Below are positions 1 through 11,987 of a stretch of 64,000 nt of DNA, in pieces; position 1 is the stretch's first letter; each line of letters opens with the position of its first letter. The notes under the pieces were generated by a model. It saw nothing but the letters and a program-made list of their open reading frames with translations, was not told the origin of the DNA and did not search any database. The translations under genes and the position numbers were made by a program. Origin of the DNA: Hygrocybe punicea (Eukaryota; Basidiomycota; Agaricomycetes; Agaricales; Hygrophoraceae); contig OY744463.1 in assembly GCA_963556145.1 (NCBI GenBank), forward strand, positions 2,170,001-2,234,000, read 5' to 3'.

Positions 1-1654
1 GTCTGCATTCTCGGCCTTCCAAGTCCACTGGATCCATCCGTTCGCTGCTGCCTCGTAGGTGATGACCTGGGCTTCCCAAAACTGTCTCAAGAATGTTTTG
101 TAGCTGGGGCTGAACTGGGATGCGGAGCCCGTGATACCGGAACAGCTTCCTACCGAAGTAGAACCGGGAAAAGAGCCGTCGTACCGAGCGCCGATACCGC
201 GACCGTTGAGATATTTGGCGCAGTCAGTTGCTACTGGTGTCCATTCGCCCACGAAGAGCTGTTTTTAAATTTAAATTTAATTTAATTTTTCGTACGTCAG
301 AAAAGAGAAATGGGTTGGATCTACGGAAACGCGTTACCCAGAGGTGGGAACCGGAAAGAGTGTTTTTCCTTGCACATGCTTGCTGGATGTGCTGGGATTG
401 AGACATGGCGACGTCCTACAAGGCCAGTAAATATAGACAGACGATCGATATCCAGACCAGACTTGCGTTGTTGGAAAACATTTGGTAAATGTGAGTGTCT
501 ATTGCGACTCCGTTGAACTGTGGAAAAGTCTGCCAGCCGTTCCAAAAAGAAAGGGGTTGAAAAGCGTCGTGGATCAACTCGATGATGTTGCTTTGCGCAG
601 AGGTGCCCCATGGATACCTTGGAGAGTTTTTTTAGTATATGCAAGAACGCGTAATATTTAGAATTTTCATACCTGATATTTTCATAAGAATCGAGCCAGT
701 ACTGTTTTACTTTGTCCAACACCGCTGAGCCGTAAAAGCCTGCGGGTCTGAAAGGGAGCATTAACTGGAGGTGAAGACAAGATGGGGAATACTCGGTGTC
801 ACTGACTCGTTCAAGGGGGCAATGACAGACACTGTTTGGGATTGATCCTTGAACATGGAAGCGATTGTCTTGATTATTGCGTTTGATCTATTGATATTGG
901 ATTGACTGGATTGCCATTGGGGGAAGTTCATCCTCTGGCCGGAATTGTCGAATCTATTAGATGTGGACCGAATATTAGCGGTTGCAGAAATGAGAAGGGG
1001 GTAACACACCCATTCTGGCTTCCTGGGATTTGGATTGATAAATAAATTGATTACGTTACGTCGAGGATGAAGGAGCGGACAGACCTGGGACACCGTGAAG
1101 GTCCACGATGAGTTTCAAGCCGTGATTGGCGGCCCAAGTCACGGCCTTGTTGAGGTAAGGAAGCTGTCCCTGTATGTAAGGTTCGTTGGGCCCTACTGCA
1201 AAGGCCCAATAACCGATTGGCAATCGCACGTGGTTGAGACTTGAATTAGCGTGTTAGCGGGAAGTGTTGACTGGTAGAGTGAACGAGGTACCCAGCGGCT
1301 GCGATAGCTACGAAATCCGTCTCTGTGATCCAGGAGTCCCAGTGGGCGCGAAGAGTTGCGGAAGCGGAAGCGGTGTCCTGGAATTGGCAAAAAGTCCACT
1401 CATCGACGATTGCGCTGTTCCCGGTATTGTCGAAGAGAGAGGGAGTGATCCAGGGCTGAAGGGGGGGGGGCAAGTGAGGGTTGGGAATGAGTGGGGCAAA
1501 GGGCGGGGAGTACCTCTAGAACGAGCCAACCGCCAAGGTTCACGCCGCGGACTGGCTGAGAGCCGTAGGGGAAAGGCCATGCGGCAGCGAGTGGAGTGCA
1601 AGAAAAGCAGGTTGCGCAGAGGGCGAAGGCAAGGGTACGGAAAGAGAGAGACAT
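1..1654 (-). CDS. exg1: Secreted exo-beta-1,3-glucanase (GH5), 3' end off window
   Basis: Glucan 1,3-beta-glucosidase, which releases glucose from beta-1,3-glucan ends during wall remodelling. Nine exons join in frame: 1514-1654, 1292-1455, 1085-1239, 1010-1022, 807-953, 673-747, 458-617, 338-415 and 1-258, giving 397 residues. The start at 1654 opens a signal peptide of about 24 residues ending in Ala-rich PLAAA. Next come [11 protein letters not shown], the [13 protein letters not shown] block, DLHGVPGSQNGFDNSG, the acid/base Glu in NEP (split by the exon 5/6 intron) and the nucleophile Glu in VGEW at the start of exon 9. The window ends inside [12 protein letters not shown], so only the last tens of residues are missing. 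All junctions are GT..AG and phases match. Exon 4 is a 13-nt microexon. The product should be extracellular or in the wall. Family call is firm; the symbol is by analogy and paralogs are common. Confidence 0.93.
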
Positions 1655-2572
1655 TGCAAGTGAAAGGACAGTGTTTGTGAAGGGAATTAATATTAATATT
1701 ATTAGCGCGTCGGAACTCGAAAGGCGAAGAAGACATGCATATGGATTTTTGAGAAGAAGAACAGAGCTCCGAGTCGTGCACGGGTTTTTAACACGGGTTT
1801 TGAAGCACACATGGAATTCACAGTGAAGCTGCTAGAGGGTCGACGACTGCCATATCGGGAACGGTGCCATTTGACAAATTCGAAGCATGCCATACTCAGG
1901 CCTCAGCGTTCAGCCTGCGCATGTGTGTGTGTGTGTGTGATATGCTTCGCTGGTGGACCATATGAGACTTGGCCGTTGATCGTGAAGGTTGAGCGGAACC
2001 TTGACCGAACGGAAACCGATCTCAACTCACCGGACAATGCCGACTCGGCATAGCTGGACACCGGCCATGATATAACTGAGTTTGAAAATATAACCAAGGA
2101 CAAACAAAAGTAACACAACCCTGACTGTGTTTTCTGATAAATAAATATTGGAAAAATTATGATATACTCCTGGTATGCTAGATGTATGTGATATAAGCAG
2201 TATTAGATGCAAAATAAAGTGAAAATGACCAAATTCAGCAAAATCATGAAGTTTTTGCTTTCCTTTAGGTCAAATACAATTTCTATTGCTTGGGTCTTGC
2301 AGTGACTATTGTACAATAGCTGTTAGGGAGTACATTGTAATTTTTCTGGGATTTAGCTGTTAGAAAATGCCTTCAGAATTCAAGCTTTACAATGAAAAAC
2401 ACTGAAGGTGCCATCTCCAACAGCAGTTGAGGTGGTCAGTCCTCATCATATTTGTTGTCCAGGGCTGGACAATAATGGTAGTTGCAGGGGGAAACTTGGA
2501 AGGTGAGAGTTCTGGGAGTGTACCTGGGGCCAATATGTAAGTGCCCCTCTAGTGTTTCCACAGCTATGACCA
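1655..2572. other. Upstream region of exg gene, no gene seen
   Basis: About 0.9 kb upstream of the glucanase. It holds only short unsupported ORFs. From about 2130 the base composition turns AT-rich, like the repeat-derived DNA further right. The promoter of the glucanase should lie in the first few hundred bases, but I see no clear TATA box. Confidence 0.5.
1922..1939. repeat. (TG)9 microsatellite
   Basis: Nine perfect TG units, about 270 bp upstream of the glucanase start codon. Likely polymorphic in length. Confidence 0.95.
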
Positions 2573-2888
2573 ATGTTTTTCAAGAAATGGCTATATCATT
2601 CCTAATAAAATGGCTAAAATTACAAGAATATTTGAGCATGTAGAAGACAGGAAAAGCTAAAGGGTCCCCTGCCAACATTAGTTGATTGGATCAGTCTTTG
2701 CTCACTCATTTGACATCAGCTTTAAATTGTAGCTGATTCAAAGCTGGTTAAATAAGTGAGCAAAGGCTCATCCAATTGACTAATGTTGGCAGAGGACCCT
2801 TTGGCTTTTAATGTCTTCTACATGCTCAAATATTCTTGTAATTTCAACCATTTTATTAGGAATTATATAGCCATTTCTTGAAAAACAT
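2573..2888. repeat. Short foldback (MITE-like) inverted repeat
   Basis: Two arms of about 138 bp, 2573-2710 and 2751-2888, are inverted copies with scattered mismatches around a 40-bp spacer. Both carry the stretch from TTTTTCAAGAAATGGCTATA through GAGCATGTAGAAGAC to GCCAACATTAG. There is no coding capacity and no clear TSD at the ends. The phrase TTCTGCCAACATTAGT recurs at about 4771, so related DNA is dispersed nearby. Confidence 0.85.
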
Positions 2889-3351
2889 CTGTCAACATCT
2901 TGGCCTCACTCTCCCTTGCCCTTGGTGAAGGTGATGGTGACAGTGAGGCTAAAGCAGTGCATTAGACTGAAGACAGTGAGCTACACAGGGAGTGTAGACT
3001 GTGTTGTAGACTGGAGGAGAATCACTATGGCATAGTATATGAGAAAGTATAAGGCTTATTCTATTGAAATAGATGAACCACAAAAGGGAAATATAATGAT
3101 AAATGAAACAATAAGTACTTTGAAATGGATCAAAGACAACAGATATGGAATGCTCAGGCATGGCACTTACATTATTTCAACACAGTCACATTAGTGGTAG
3201 CAAAGGCTATTTGTAATCTTCATTGAAAACATTGTCAAGATGATGGCGAGAGGAGTGGGTGCAGCCATAGTGTGTTTTACTCTAAGTAAGGGGGGTAGCA
3301 GAAACTGTATAAGGGAACTAGGGAGGGGAACTTTGGAACTTAGCATATGCC
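2889..3351. other. Intergenic AT-rich DNA, nothing recognised
   Basis: No convincing ORF, repeat or RNA gene. It separates the short foldback element from the first hAT-type element. Confidence 0.5.
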
Positions 3352-3359
3352 ATATGCTG

Positions 3360-4665
3360 TAGTGTTGCCGAAGTTCAGTTCGGTCCGGTTCCGACCCTTT
3401 TTGGCGGAACCGCGAACTGAACTTCGGGTCCGGTTTGGCGCATGGCCAAACCCGGACCCAGACGGCGTCGAACCGTCTCTTTGCGTTCGGTCTGGGTTCA
3501 GACGCGGTCTGAAACCCAGACCGAGGTGGGCTCACCCCGTCCGTTCTCCTCGCGAATGGCAGGCGCGTATCAATAGATACGGCGCTGCACTTCGCGAGGT
3601 AGATGGGTGCGGGGGAGCCCTCCGGTGTCCCCAAGGGATGTGGAGGGACGGGGGGTCTTGTCCCATGGTCCCTGCGTGGCATTGCCGGCGCTGCTGCTGC
3701 CAACCGTTGTCCTCGTCGGGGCGGTGGTATGGTTGTGGTGGTGTTGCTGCCACGGCTGCTGCTGCTGCTGCTGCTGTTGCCGCCGTTGCTGCTGATACTG
3801 CTGCTGCCGTCGTTGCTGCCGTCGTTGCTGCCGCTGCCGGCGCTGCTCCTGCTGCCGTCGCCGTTGCTGCTGCCGCTGCTGCTGCTGTCGCCGTTGCTGC
3901 TGCCGCTGCTGCTGCTGTCGCCGTTGCCACTGCCGCTGTTGCTGCTGCTGCTGCTGCTGCTGTTGCCGCCGTTGCTGCCGTCGTTGCTGCTGCTGCCGGC
4001 GCTGCTCCTGCTGCCGTCGCTGTTGCTGCTTCCACTGCTGCCGCTGCTGTCGTGGCCGTTGCTGCTGCCGCTGCCGTTGCCGTTGCCGTTGCCACTGCTG
4101 CTGCTGCCGGCATTGCTGCTGCTGCTGCTGGCCGTCGTGGTTGTCGTTGCCGTTGTTGTTGCCGCCGCTGGTGGTGGTGGTGGTGGTGGTGTTGCAGCTG
4201 TCGCGCGTCCGTTGGCATTGGGTTGGCGTTGGGTGGTAATCTCGTGGCCGTGGGTGTGGTCACACTGCGGTCGCGGTCGAGCTTCCTGTAGCAGGCAACA
4301 TTAGTAAAGTTCAGGAAAGTAAAATACGTACCTGTGTTCATGAATGCGACATTGTGTCGCGTTCATTGGCCTTGCGTTGTTGCGTGTTGGTGAAGAAAGC
4401 TACCTGTAATGGTCACATGATACCGTTTAACACGAAAAAGTAAGTAAAGGAATGCGAAAAATAAATGAAATAAATACCTTAAAAATATCCGCGTTCGCGG
4501 TTTGGACGCGGTTTGGAGCCGTTCAGGAAATCCGGCAGGCCTCGAAACCCGGAACTGAACCCGCGGTCCGGTTCAGCACTTGGCTGAACTTAGACTGAAC
4601 CTAGGGTTCGGTTCGGGGTTTGAACCGGGTTCAGCTAGGTTCGGAACCGAACTACGGCAACACTA
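3360..4665. mobile_element. Non-autonomous hAT element 1 (1306 bp)
   Basis: The termini are TAGTGTTGCCGAAGTTC and its near-perfect inverse CTACGGCAACACTA, flanked by the direct 8-bp duplication ATATGCTG at 3352-3359 and 4666-4673. An 8-bp TSD with a TA(G/A)xG-type end is the hAT signature. Both ends carry subterminal repeats rich in CGGTTC/GAACCG. The interior is a CNG-triplet low-complexity block (about 3700-4195) read as a 269-residue His/Gln/Ala-rich ORF on the minus strand (3532-4341), with intron-like signals at 4286-4331. No transposase is present, so it must move in trans. A sister copy lies at 47855-49156. Confidence 0.92.
3548..3599. repeat. 52-nt hairpin in hAT element 1
   Basis: CCTCGCGAA...TTCGCGAGG with an inner stem GTATC/GATAC around AATA. 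Hairpins of exactly the same length and outer stem occur at 48911-48962 and 57599-57650 with compensatory changes. Confidence 0.85.
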
Positions 4666-5640
4666 ATATGCTGTTACTTTGGGAAAATTGATTATATTCT
4701 TCTCAATAAATTTGATAAAATCACCAAATTATTTGAGTGTGTCGTGTCAACCATGTAAAACAACATGAGGTCTTCTGCCAACATTAGTCAATCAAATGAG
4801 TCATTGTTCAAACATTTCAAATATTTCATTTTAGGTATTTAATTACAGCCGTTTGTATAAATGATGGCACTTTTTGAAAAATTTTGAATCAATTGAATAA
4901 TATGGACTTAGACAAATTTTCTGTGCTCAATCTTGTATCTCATGAAATACTGCATGGATTGACATGTTACAGAGGGAAAGTTGTACCATTTTCTAAGGGC
5001 TATCAGCTCCTGTAATTACATTTGAACTATATTTAGTGTATGATGAGTGGTGGATGAAATAAAGAGGTAAAGTAGTATTTTTGATGCCCAATATGATATT
5101 GTACAGTTATGGTGTCAAAAGAGCTCCTATGAAGAAGATTGTAGGGAGAAAATTGTTCAGTTTTTCAAGGGCTAGAAGCTCATATACTGTATTTTTCTTC
5201 ATTTTTGTCCTTTGAGTCAAATATTACTCTGTATCATATTTGTTTGTATTGGGCTTGAAACCCAGTGAGAATGGGACATTTTGTCAGCGATTCGTGTAGA
5301 TTTTCATGTAATGTTTCATTTGAAATACATGTTTGGCTGGAGGGCATATGATTTGCGTTTGACAACGATTGAGGGAATATGGTTTGCGTTTGGCATAAAT
5401 TGGGGGAATATGATTTGCGTTTGACATCGATTGAGGGAACATTTTGATAGTATTCATGTCGATTCACATGTATTGTGATTGATCTGTGTCTATTCTCTAT
5501 TCCCTTTGTCCCGCCCCCACCGCTCCTTGCCCTGCTCGGCTCCTTGCCCTGCTTGGCTCCTTGCCCTGCCCCTGCCCCCTCCTGCTGTTCCTTGCCCTGA
5601 GCCCCCCCACGCCCCACCCCGCCGCTCGCACCAGTCTCTA
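4666..5640. other. AT-rich degenerate repeat region, no gene
   Basis: It contains diverged copies of a sequence also found in the palindrome at 58869-59582: a phrase like GGATTGACATG, then GAGGGAAAG, then AAGGGCTA about 160 bp apart, near 4953-5010 and 5100-5175. At about 5340-5440 three direct repeats of roughly 36-38 bp share the core ATATG(A/G)TTTGCGTTTG. A C/T-rich stretch with repeated TTGCCCTGC follows at 5525-5590. No supported coding region. Confidence 0.55.
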
Positions 5641-6158
5641 TCATGCCATATTCATTGCCGCTGACTTTGCCTTTGCCTTTGCACTTTTGACATCCTGCTT
5701 GATCTTCTCTGTGAGGTCCATATATTTCTGTAATACGGAGAGCAGTCAGTAAAGTCATCTCGTTAGTAGACATGTACCTGTCTTGTTGCGTCATCCAGGG
5801 TTTTCCATTTCTCCTCAAATTTGCCCTTCGTGATGACCTTTTCCTTGCAGTAATCCATGGCGTAAAGGTTCCTGAGAAGGCACATCAGGATGACCTATAA
5901 AGTGAGAGTGATGTGACTTACCTTGGAGTGATAGCTTTCGTTGGATTCATGAGGTCTTTCTTGAGGATCCCATTTCTTTTTCCCTTCCCTTTCACTGCAT
6001 TTATGACCGATGGAGTGGTCCCGAGGGACCTCTCGGGATCGGGGACGGAATCGCACGGAATGGTCAAAGGTGGATGGGATGGATAGGACAAGAAACTGAC
6101 TACCACATCGGGAACTGCTACTGACTAAGGAAGAGGTCACGTGATGTGCTAGGCACAA
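5641..6158 (-). CDS. Small hypothetical three-exon protein, Lys-rich C-terminus
   Basis: Exons 5922-6158, 5778-5894 and 5641-5727 join with GT..AG introns of 27 and 50 nt and unbroken phase, giving about 146 residues. The last two exons read as a charged, helical segment (KGKFEEKWKTLDDATRQ followed by KYMDLTEKIKQDVKSAKAK). Acidic/basic helices of this kind resemble, but do not establish, an HMG-box-like or coiled-coil fold. Exon 1 is Ser/Arg-rich and less convincing, the first intron is unusually short, and the true start may differ. It lies just outside the transposon nest (element A begins at 6171), so its promoter may have been displaced. I do not recognise the family. Confidence 0.45.
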
Positions 6159-6170
6159 CTACTACACCGC

Positions 6171-6994
6171 TGATACGCAGCGCACGTCCCTAAGCACGGA
6201 AACGTTCTATTGGACCTATTCTGGCCTCGGACATGCTGCAATTCACTGCAAAACATCCCGATTTATATGTATCTCCATTGCGATGCAACAGCGATATGCG
6301 TGCGATACGGGCGATAATTTGAAATTATGGCGATTTTCTTCGGAGTGCTTCGGCCCCCTTCGGAAACATATTTCGAGCCTCTCCGACATCATCCACGCTT
6401 ATACCATTCACCCTATTCCATTCCGATTCTGTTCCGGTTCCAGGGAAGTCTTTATGCGACATGTTTCACTTATTTCAAACAGTATAGCTCCTATCCTCTA
6501 GATATTTTGGAAATTGCTTCGCATGGTGCTATACCTTTTGTTTCAGTTCCATTTCATCCCTATTGCACCATAGTTCCGTCGCGCACCGTCTATTTGTCTT
6601 GCCTTCTTCACCCTGTATTGTCCTAACAACCAACTTCGCATAAATACCCCCTATAGTTTACATACTAGAGAGACGTCTTGTATACCCCCGATTCCAGTCT
6701 ATCATATCACATCTTTACTGCGCTGTCCATGCGATAGCTCCGCGCTACTCTATTAAAACTTTGCGTTCCTTCTACGAAGTGCTACGTATAGGCTGAAAAC
6801 ATCGCTGACTGTTTTGCACACGCTGCGCACATCGCGCACATCGCGCACATCAGAAACATCATTGCCACTATCCAGAGCACCTCTGAGTATTTTTATTAAC
6901 CTTTTGGATTGAGATTGAACCCCTCAGAATTCGTACAGCACTGTGGTAGAGTTGGTATTTGATTCCGTTCACATTACCGCAGTGCACCCTTTCA
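6171..6994 (+). repeat. 5' LTR of element A
   Basis: Runs from TGATACGCAGCGC to CCCTTTCA, three bases before the PBS. The first 360 bp are repeated almost exactly at 53510-53870, which defines the LTR. It contains a triplicated GCGCACATC motif near 6828-6854. Confidence 0.85.
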
Positions 6995-6997
6995 TTT

Positions 6998-7014
6998 TGG
7001 AGCCCACCACGAGG
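6998..7014 (+). promoter_or_regulatory. Primer-binding site of element A
   Basis: TGGAGCCCACCACGAGG starts three bases after the LTR end. B and C have TGGAGCCCACCGCGAGG and TGGAGCCCACTGCGAGG at the same place, so all three families use the same tRNA 3' end. I could not name the tRNA. Confidence 0.75.
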
Positions 7015-7262
7015 GGTTCTTCGAAATATCCTCTTGGTTCTTTCACCAGCGACACCCTTTGTCTGCTGCGATTTTTTTTTGATTTTTGCTTCGCACCTTC
7101 GCACCTTTGCTTTCAGACCCCTGTGACCTCATTAGCACCTGCAACCTCATCTACTTCGCCAATTCTGCACCGGTCATCTCAGTGCCACCATCACCTTCAT
7201 TTATTAATCCACTCTGCGCCAGTACCGCTTCGCTCCTGCAGCTCTAGTCTCTGCTTCACACT

Positions 7263-9933
7263 ATGACTACGCGACCACAGATGCCTGCCCGCGGCGAAGA
7301 TTTCGCACCTAGATTTTCACCGGATCAGCCCCGCTGTAGATGCGGGTTCTTGGTGGCTTCGGAACTATATAAAGAAATAAAGATCCTAACCAAAGGGTGT
7401 CAGCGTAGAAGTGACGGTGGATAAGTCAGTGTCAGGAGTAGTAGTAAAAATAGAAATGGAAGTAAAGATGTAAGCCGCCGTGTAAAACTAAACAAATAAC
7501 GACGAATCCGGCGATGAACGGAGTGAAAACGGACAAATAATGAAGAACCCGACGATGCCGACAATGTCGGGTACGGCGGGTCAGGTCAGGTCGGGTTGGG
7601 TCAGAAACAATGAATGAATATACGGGGACAACGATAAAGACGACGAAGTGGACTATAAAAAGCTAAGGGTCTACGTGGACGAGCATTTGAAGGGATTAAA
7701 AGGCGATTCTGACTAAAGGGAAATGGGGACTAAGGGTATGTTATTTTGTACGGTCGTCGGGGACCGTTTTTATAGTACAGGAAACAGTAATCTACTTTCG
7801 GACATGTCTACTTCGGCCGATGGTAAGCTACAAAGAAAGGTTGGAATGGGGATGTGGAAAGGGGGGTTGCAAAGCAACGAAGACAGGAAATGGAGGGGAA
7901 AACGAATATGCAAGGAAAAGATCTAGAAAGTCCTACATATCTCCGAAAGGATGAGGGGATGCATAAATAAAGTAAATCCGAAGTCGGGGATTGAGTCCAA
8001 AGAGATCCATCTCCTGGAATTGGAACTCCGAGGCGTTTGAGGCTGCCAGATTTAGCCCAAAAGCGGCCGTCACAAAGCGGCATGTGTTGGGTTACGTCGG
8101 TCACGTCGGGTCACGTCACGTCACGTCACGTCGGGTTACGTCGGGTTCAAATGCAAGTCAAATGGCGGCAACGGGTTGGTCCAGATTCGTGATATATCGA
8201 TGATACGGACTCAGAGGGATGTCGACCCTCTACACCGCGAACTTTGGCGTTATTTCAGCGAACTCTCCGACCTATTTCGAGCCCATAACATCACTGCCGC
8301 TTCAGAGCAGAAGTACTATGTCACTAAATATCTTGATATCGACTCCGCTGACCTTTGGACAATGCTCCCAGAGTTCACTCCTACATCTAGCTACCAGGAC
8401 TTCATCACCACTGTCTATGCGCTCTATCCGGGTTCAGAGGGTCCCCACAGATGGTCCATTGCTGATATGGAAGATCTAGTCACTCAGCAATGTCTCCGAG
8501 TCATCTCCGATATTTCCGCTCTCGGTTCGTATTATCGCTCATTCTTCCAGGTCTCTTCGTCCCTTCGAAAGGTGAATCGCATCTCCTCTGGCGAACAGTC
8601 GAGAGCATTCCTTCGAGGGTTCCAGGCCCCAATTCGCTCCGCTATGCGTTTAGAGATAAAACTACCAGACCACTTCCCAGATGACCCCTATGTCCTCAGT
8701 GACGTTTATGATGCTGTGCTTTTTGTACTTCGAAGCGCCGGTACCTGCGCACCCGCGACGTTCACAGCGACACCATGCACTCGACCTTCGCACCCTGAAC
8801 TTGGTCTACCATCATCGCATCAGTCCTTGTCATCATCTGCACCTTTGTCCACATCCTCACCTTCGGTATTGCCTTCACGCCTGCGCTCGCCTTCGTCCTG
8901 GCTAGAGGATGCTTCGCGCGCGATTGCTAGCCGACTACAGTACCCAGATGCACTTGCTTCGCAACAACTGCTCTCGCTGTCACCTCGCATTGATTCCTAT
9001 ACTCCATCTGTGATGCATACGTCCGCACAGTGCATTGTGGAGATAGAAAGTGAATTAGCCATTCTGCGAAAGCGCCGCGAACCAGCTACGCTGCAAGAGC
9101 ATTGTGTTCACCACCAGGAAGGCCTCTTAAATCATCGCAAACATTGCGCTGTTCAGGAAAAACCCATAGATCATTTTGTCTCATCTAGCGGCCTAACTGC
9201 AGTATACTATGCAAATAGTGTGCAACCCTCTACCCGAATCGCACCCAATTTGACGTCGCATATCACCGCTCCACCCTTGCCTACAGCCTCCTTACCTGTG
9301 CGCTCAATTTCGCATTCATTCTTGCCTGCGGTACCCTTGACTTCGACTTCGCCCGCTACACCACTGACTTCGGCTTTGTCATCTGTGCCGAATACTTTGA
9401 CCTTATCCCCGCTGTCATTCAGCTCACAGACCCATTTGTTTGCATCCCCTGTAGTCAAGATTTCGACCTCACAGCCCCCTGCCTCGCTATCACTTTATGT
9501 CCCAACCACGTCTCGCCCAGATCTCAAAATTGCGTCTGCAGCTGCACAGACCTTGTCTCAAGCCCTTGTACCCACGCGCACCTTTTCGCCATCAGTATTA
9601 GCTTCGCCTCTACCCGCCTGTACAGCGCACAAGTCCCTAGTGTCTCCGCTTGCACCTGTCCCAACCTCGAACCCTGAAACTGCGTCCCCCCTTTTGCGTA
9701 TTTTGTCACCTGCGTTATTATCTTCTTCGCAGCCTCGCGCCACTGCCTGCACCCTTTGCATCATTTACTCTGACCCCACCTACTGTGACTTCCATTCTGC
9801 TCACTGCGATTCCATCTGCTGCGCCCGCGTCTTCTTCAATGCCCCGCGTTTTGTCCTTGCGTCCTGCGATTTTGTGTCCAACTGCGGTCACCTCTGGAAT
9901 ACCTCCATCTTGGCTCCTGATTGCTGCGCATAG
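7263..9933 (+). CDS. gag: Gag of element A, interrupted by a solo LTR
   Basis: Capsid-like protein. Codons 1-24 are 7263-7334. A 900-bp LTR-x plus its TSD intervenes, and the frame resumes at 8239 and stays open to 9933 (about 588 residues after removal). Start: MTTRPQMPARG. The capsid region matches Gag of element C, with blocks such as YLDIDSADLW, LYPGSEGPHRWSIADME and KLPDHFPDDPY. The remaining 380 or so residues are Ser/Pro/Thr/Leu-rich low complexity. No CCHC knuckle, protease or RT follows, unlike in B and C. In its present state it cannot make full-length Gag. Confidence 0.8.
7335..8234 (+). mobile_element. Solo LTR-x copy 1 in gag of A
   Basis: Begins TGTAGATGCGGG, ends GACCCTCTACA (900 bp), flanked by the 4-bp TSD CCGC at 7331-7334 and 8235-8238. 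Other copies lie at 10797-35126, 50011-50940 and 62528-63420. A run of ACGTC repeats lies near its 3' end (about 8097-8145). No internal region of this family is in the window. Confidence 0.92.
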
Positions 9934-11032
9934 CTCGTATTTGACTCCGCTGTTAATTTCGCTGATACGGTTTCCACGTCTATGACCCCGGATAAAGAGA
10001 TAATAAATGATGAAAAACGTCGCAAAGGTGCGAACGAGACTTGGGGACACTCCCGACAATAACGCGATAGTGCGCGATAATATGCGCGATAAAATAAACA
10101 AACGCGAAGAGTCGCAAGACAACGCGATGTCGCAATGCAGTGATAAACAAGGATTGGAAGGCTTAGCTGGGTGTCCTAGATGACAGCGCGATACGCAGTG
10201 ATGACACGACGAGATGGAGGTTCTGCGCTACGACTTAGGTCACGATAGCGGAGAGTACACGATGAGGAGAGATGCAGATTCGAGTGAGAATGACTAGATC
10301 TTTTTAAAACTTAAGCCGCAAACTAGTGGAGAGGGGAGAACTGGGTTCTTCTTCGCATATTTTCTACTACAGGACACTTTTTATATTCTAAAGGGATAGG
10401 GGGAAAGGGTGGATGAGTGAAATAGAAATGCAGCGAAATATCGCATGAAAGCGACGAAACGGGAACGGAATAGCGAAGGATTTGAAATAACGGCGAATAT
10501 CACATGAAAGTCAGTGAAAAGACGAAGATAAACCGGATGAATTACATTTCTGGTATCGGACTCGGTGTCCGAACGTGTAGGACGTGTTTAACAGTCGTGT
10601 GTCAGCGTATTAAGACCGGGTCGCGCGGTTAAGATACAGCGAAGATGTCGCGGTCATGCGTGCATCGATCGGTGTAAGTCGTGCAAGTCGCGGGCGGCGC
10701 GCTGATGTTTCGCATGTACGCGGGACTGTGGAAGAGTCGTAGGGAAAGTAGAATTGACCATATGAGAGATTCTGTGCCCAAAGGGAGAGACTGCGTTGTA
10801 AAGGCGAGGTCGGGGTGGCTGCGAAATAATAATCCTAAGCCTGTGGGGTCAGCGTAGAAGTGACTGGATAAATCAGTGTCGGGAATAGTAGTAAAAGGAC
10901 GGGAAAGTTAGTAAAAGAAAAGCCGCCGCGTAAAACTGGACTAATAACGATGAATCCGGCGATGAATGGAGTGAAAACGGACAAATAATAAAGAACCCGA
11001 CGATGCCGACGATGTCGGGTACAGCGGGTCGG

Positions 11033-11817
11033 TGTAAAGGCGAGGTCGGGGTGGCTGCGGAATAATAATCCTAAGCCTGTGGGGTCAGCGTAGAAGTGAC
11101 TAGGAATAGTCTAACAAGCTTCAGTAAGATAATAGGATATAAAAAGTAAGAAGCCGCCGAGTAAACTACTGAAATCTATCGAGACCGATCGAAGCCGACG
11201 ATGTCGGGTACGGCGGGTCGGGTGTCGGGTGACGAGAAACGTAGAGATAAAGGCGGTAGAACGACGGGGAGGGCGTCGAGGAATCTGACGAGCAATGTGT
11301 GCGATGGAATTTACTGAGAGACTAATTCTCAGAGAGAGGAAATGGGGGAACTGGTTTCTTATTTTGAGACGGCGCTTGGGCACCGTTTTTATACTACAAA
11401 TTTGTGTACCTAGATTCGGACGAGAGTCCTCGGCCGATGAGAGGAGACAAAGGAGAATAAAAATGGGGAAGTAGGAAGAGCGTTGCGAGGCGACGATGAC
11501 AGGGAAAATGGGTGGAAGATATAAAAAACCGTAAAAGATGCAATATACTTTACTATATCCCCATAAGGGAGACGCTAGGCGTGAATAAGGCAAGTCCGAT
11601 GTCGGGATCCCAGTCCGATGAGATCTATCTTTGATATTTGAAGTTCCGTGAGTTTATGAGATAGACCGACCAGGTACGTGAGCGGCCGTGCTAGTCGGTA
11701 TGCATCGGGTTGCGTCGGGTTACGTCGGGTTCAAGCGTAGATTGCTAGAGACGTCGGGTTCGAGCGGATTTGCTAGATATCGATGTTACGGCCTCAGAGG
11801 GTCAAGGACCCTCTACA
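11033..11817 (-). repeat. 3' LTR of element B (785 bp, intact)
   Basis: Complete copy that allows the split 5' LTR to be reconstructed. It borders the 5' leader of the convergent gene (start codon at 11988), so an antisense promoter in or beside the LTR is likely to drive that gene. Confidence 0.9.
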
Positions 11818-11987
11818 TCTCCTTGGGTCTTCTAATAGAGACCATCCGTGGTCGAGAATATGGGGTTTCCGAATGCGGGTCGCGAATGTGGCCAATCACG
11901 TGAGCGGCCAAACAATGGCAAAGTAAAAAAAATAAAAAATTTCTCGTTGTTGATCCGACCTTTCCTCTACACCATCACACGTTCACA

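Noticed and set aside
3347..4291. Alanine- or leucine-rich plus-strand ORFs in hAT element 1
   Set aside because: These are translations of CTG/CCG triplet runs, crossing the TIR of the element.
9963..10796. Solo LTR of C-type inserted in A
   Set aside because: Its missing end lies at 35134 and the TSD TCGC recurs at 53309, so it is the 3' LTR of the full element C.
11111..11593. 161-residue minus-strand ORF repeated at 26638-27123
   Set aside because: It lies wholly inside the LTR of element B and is repeated because the LTR is. No domain seen.
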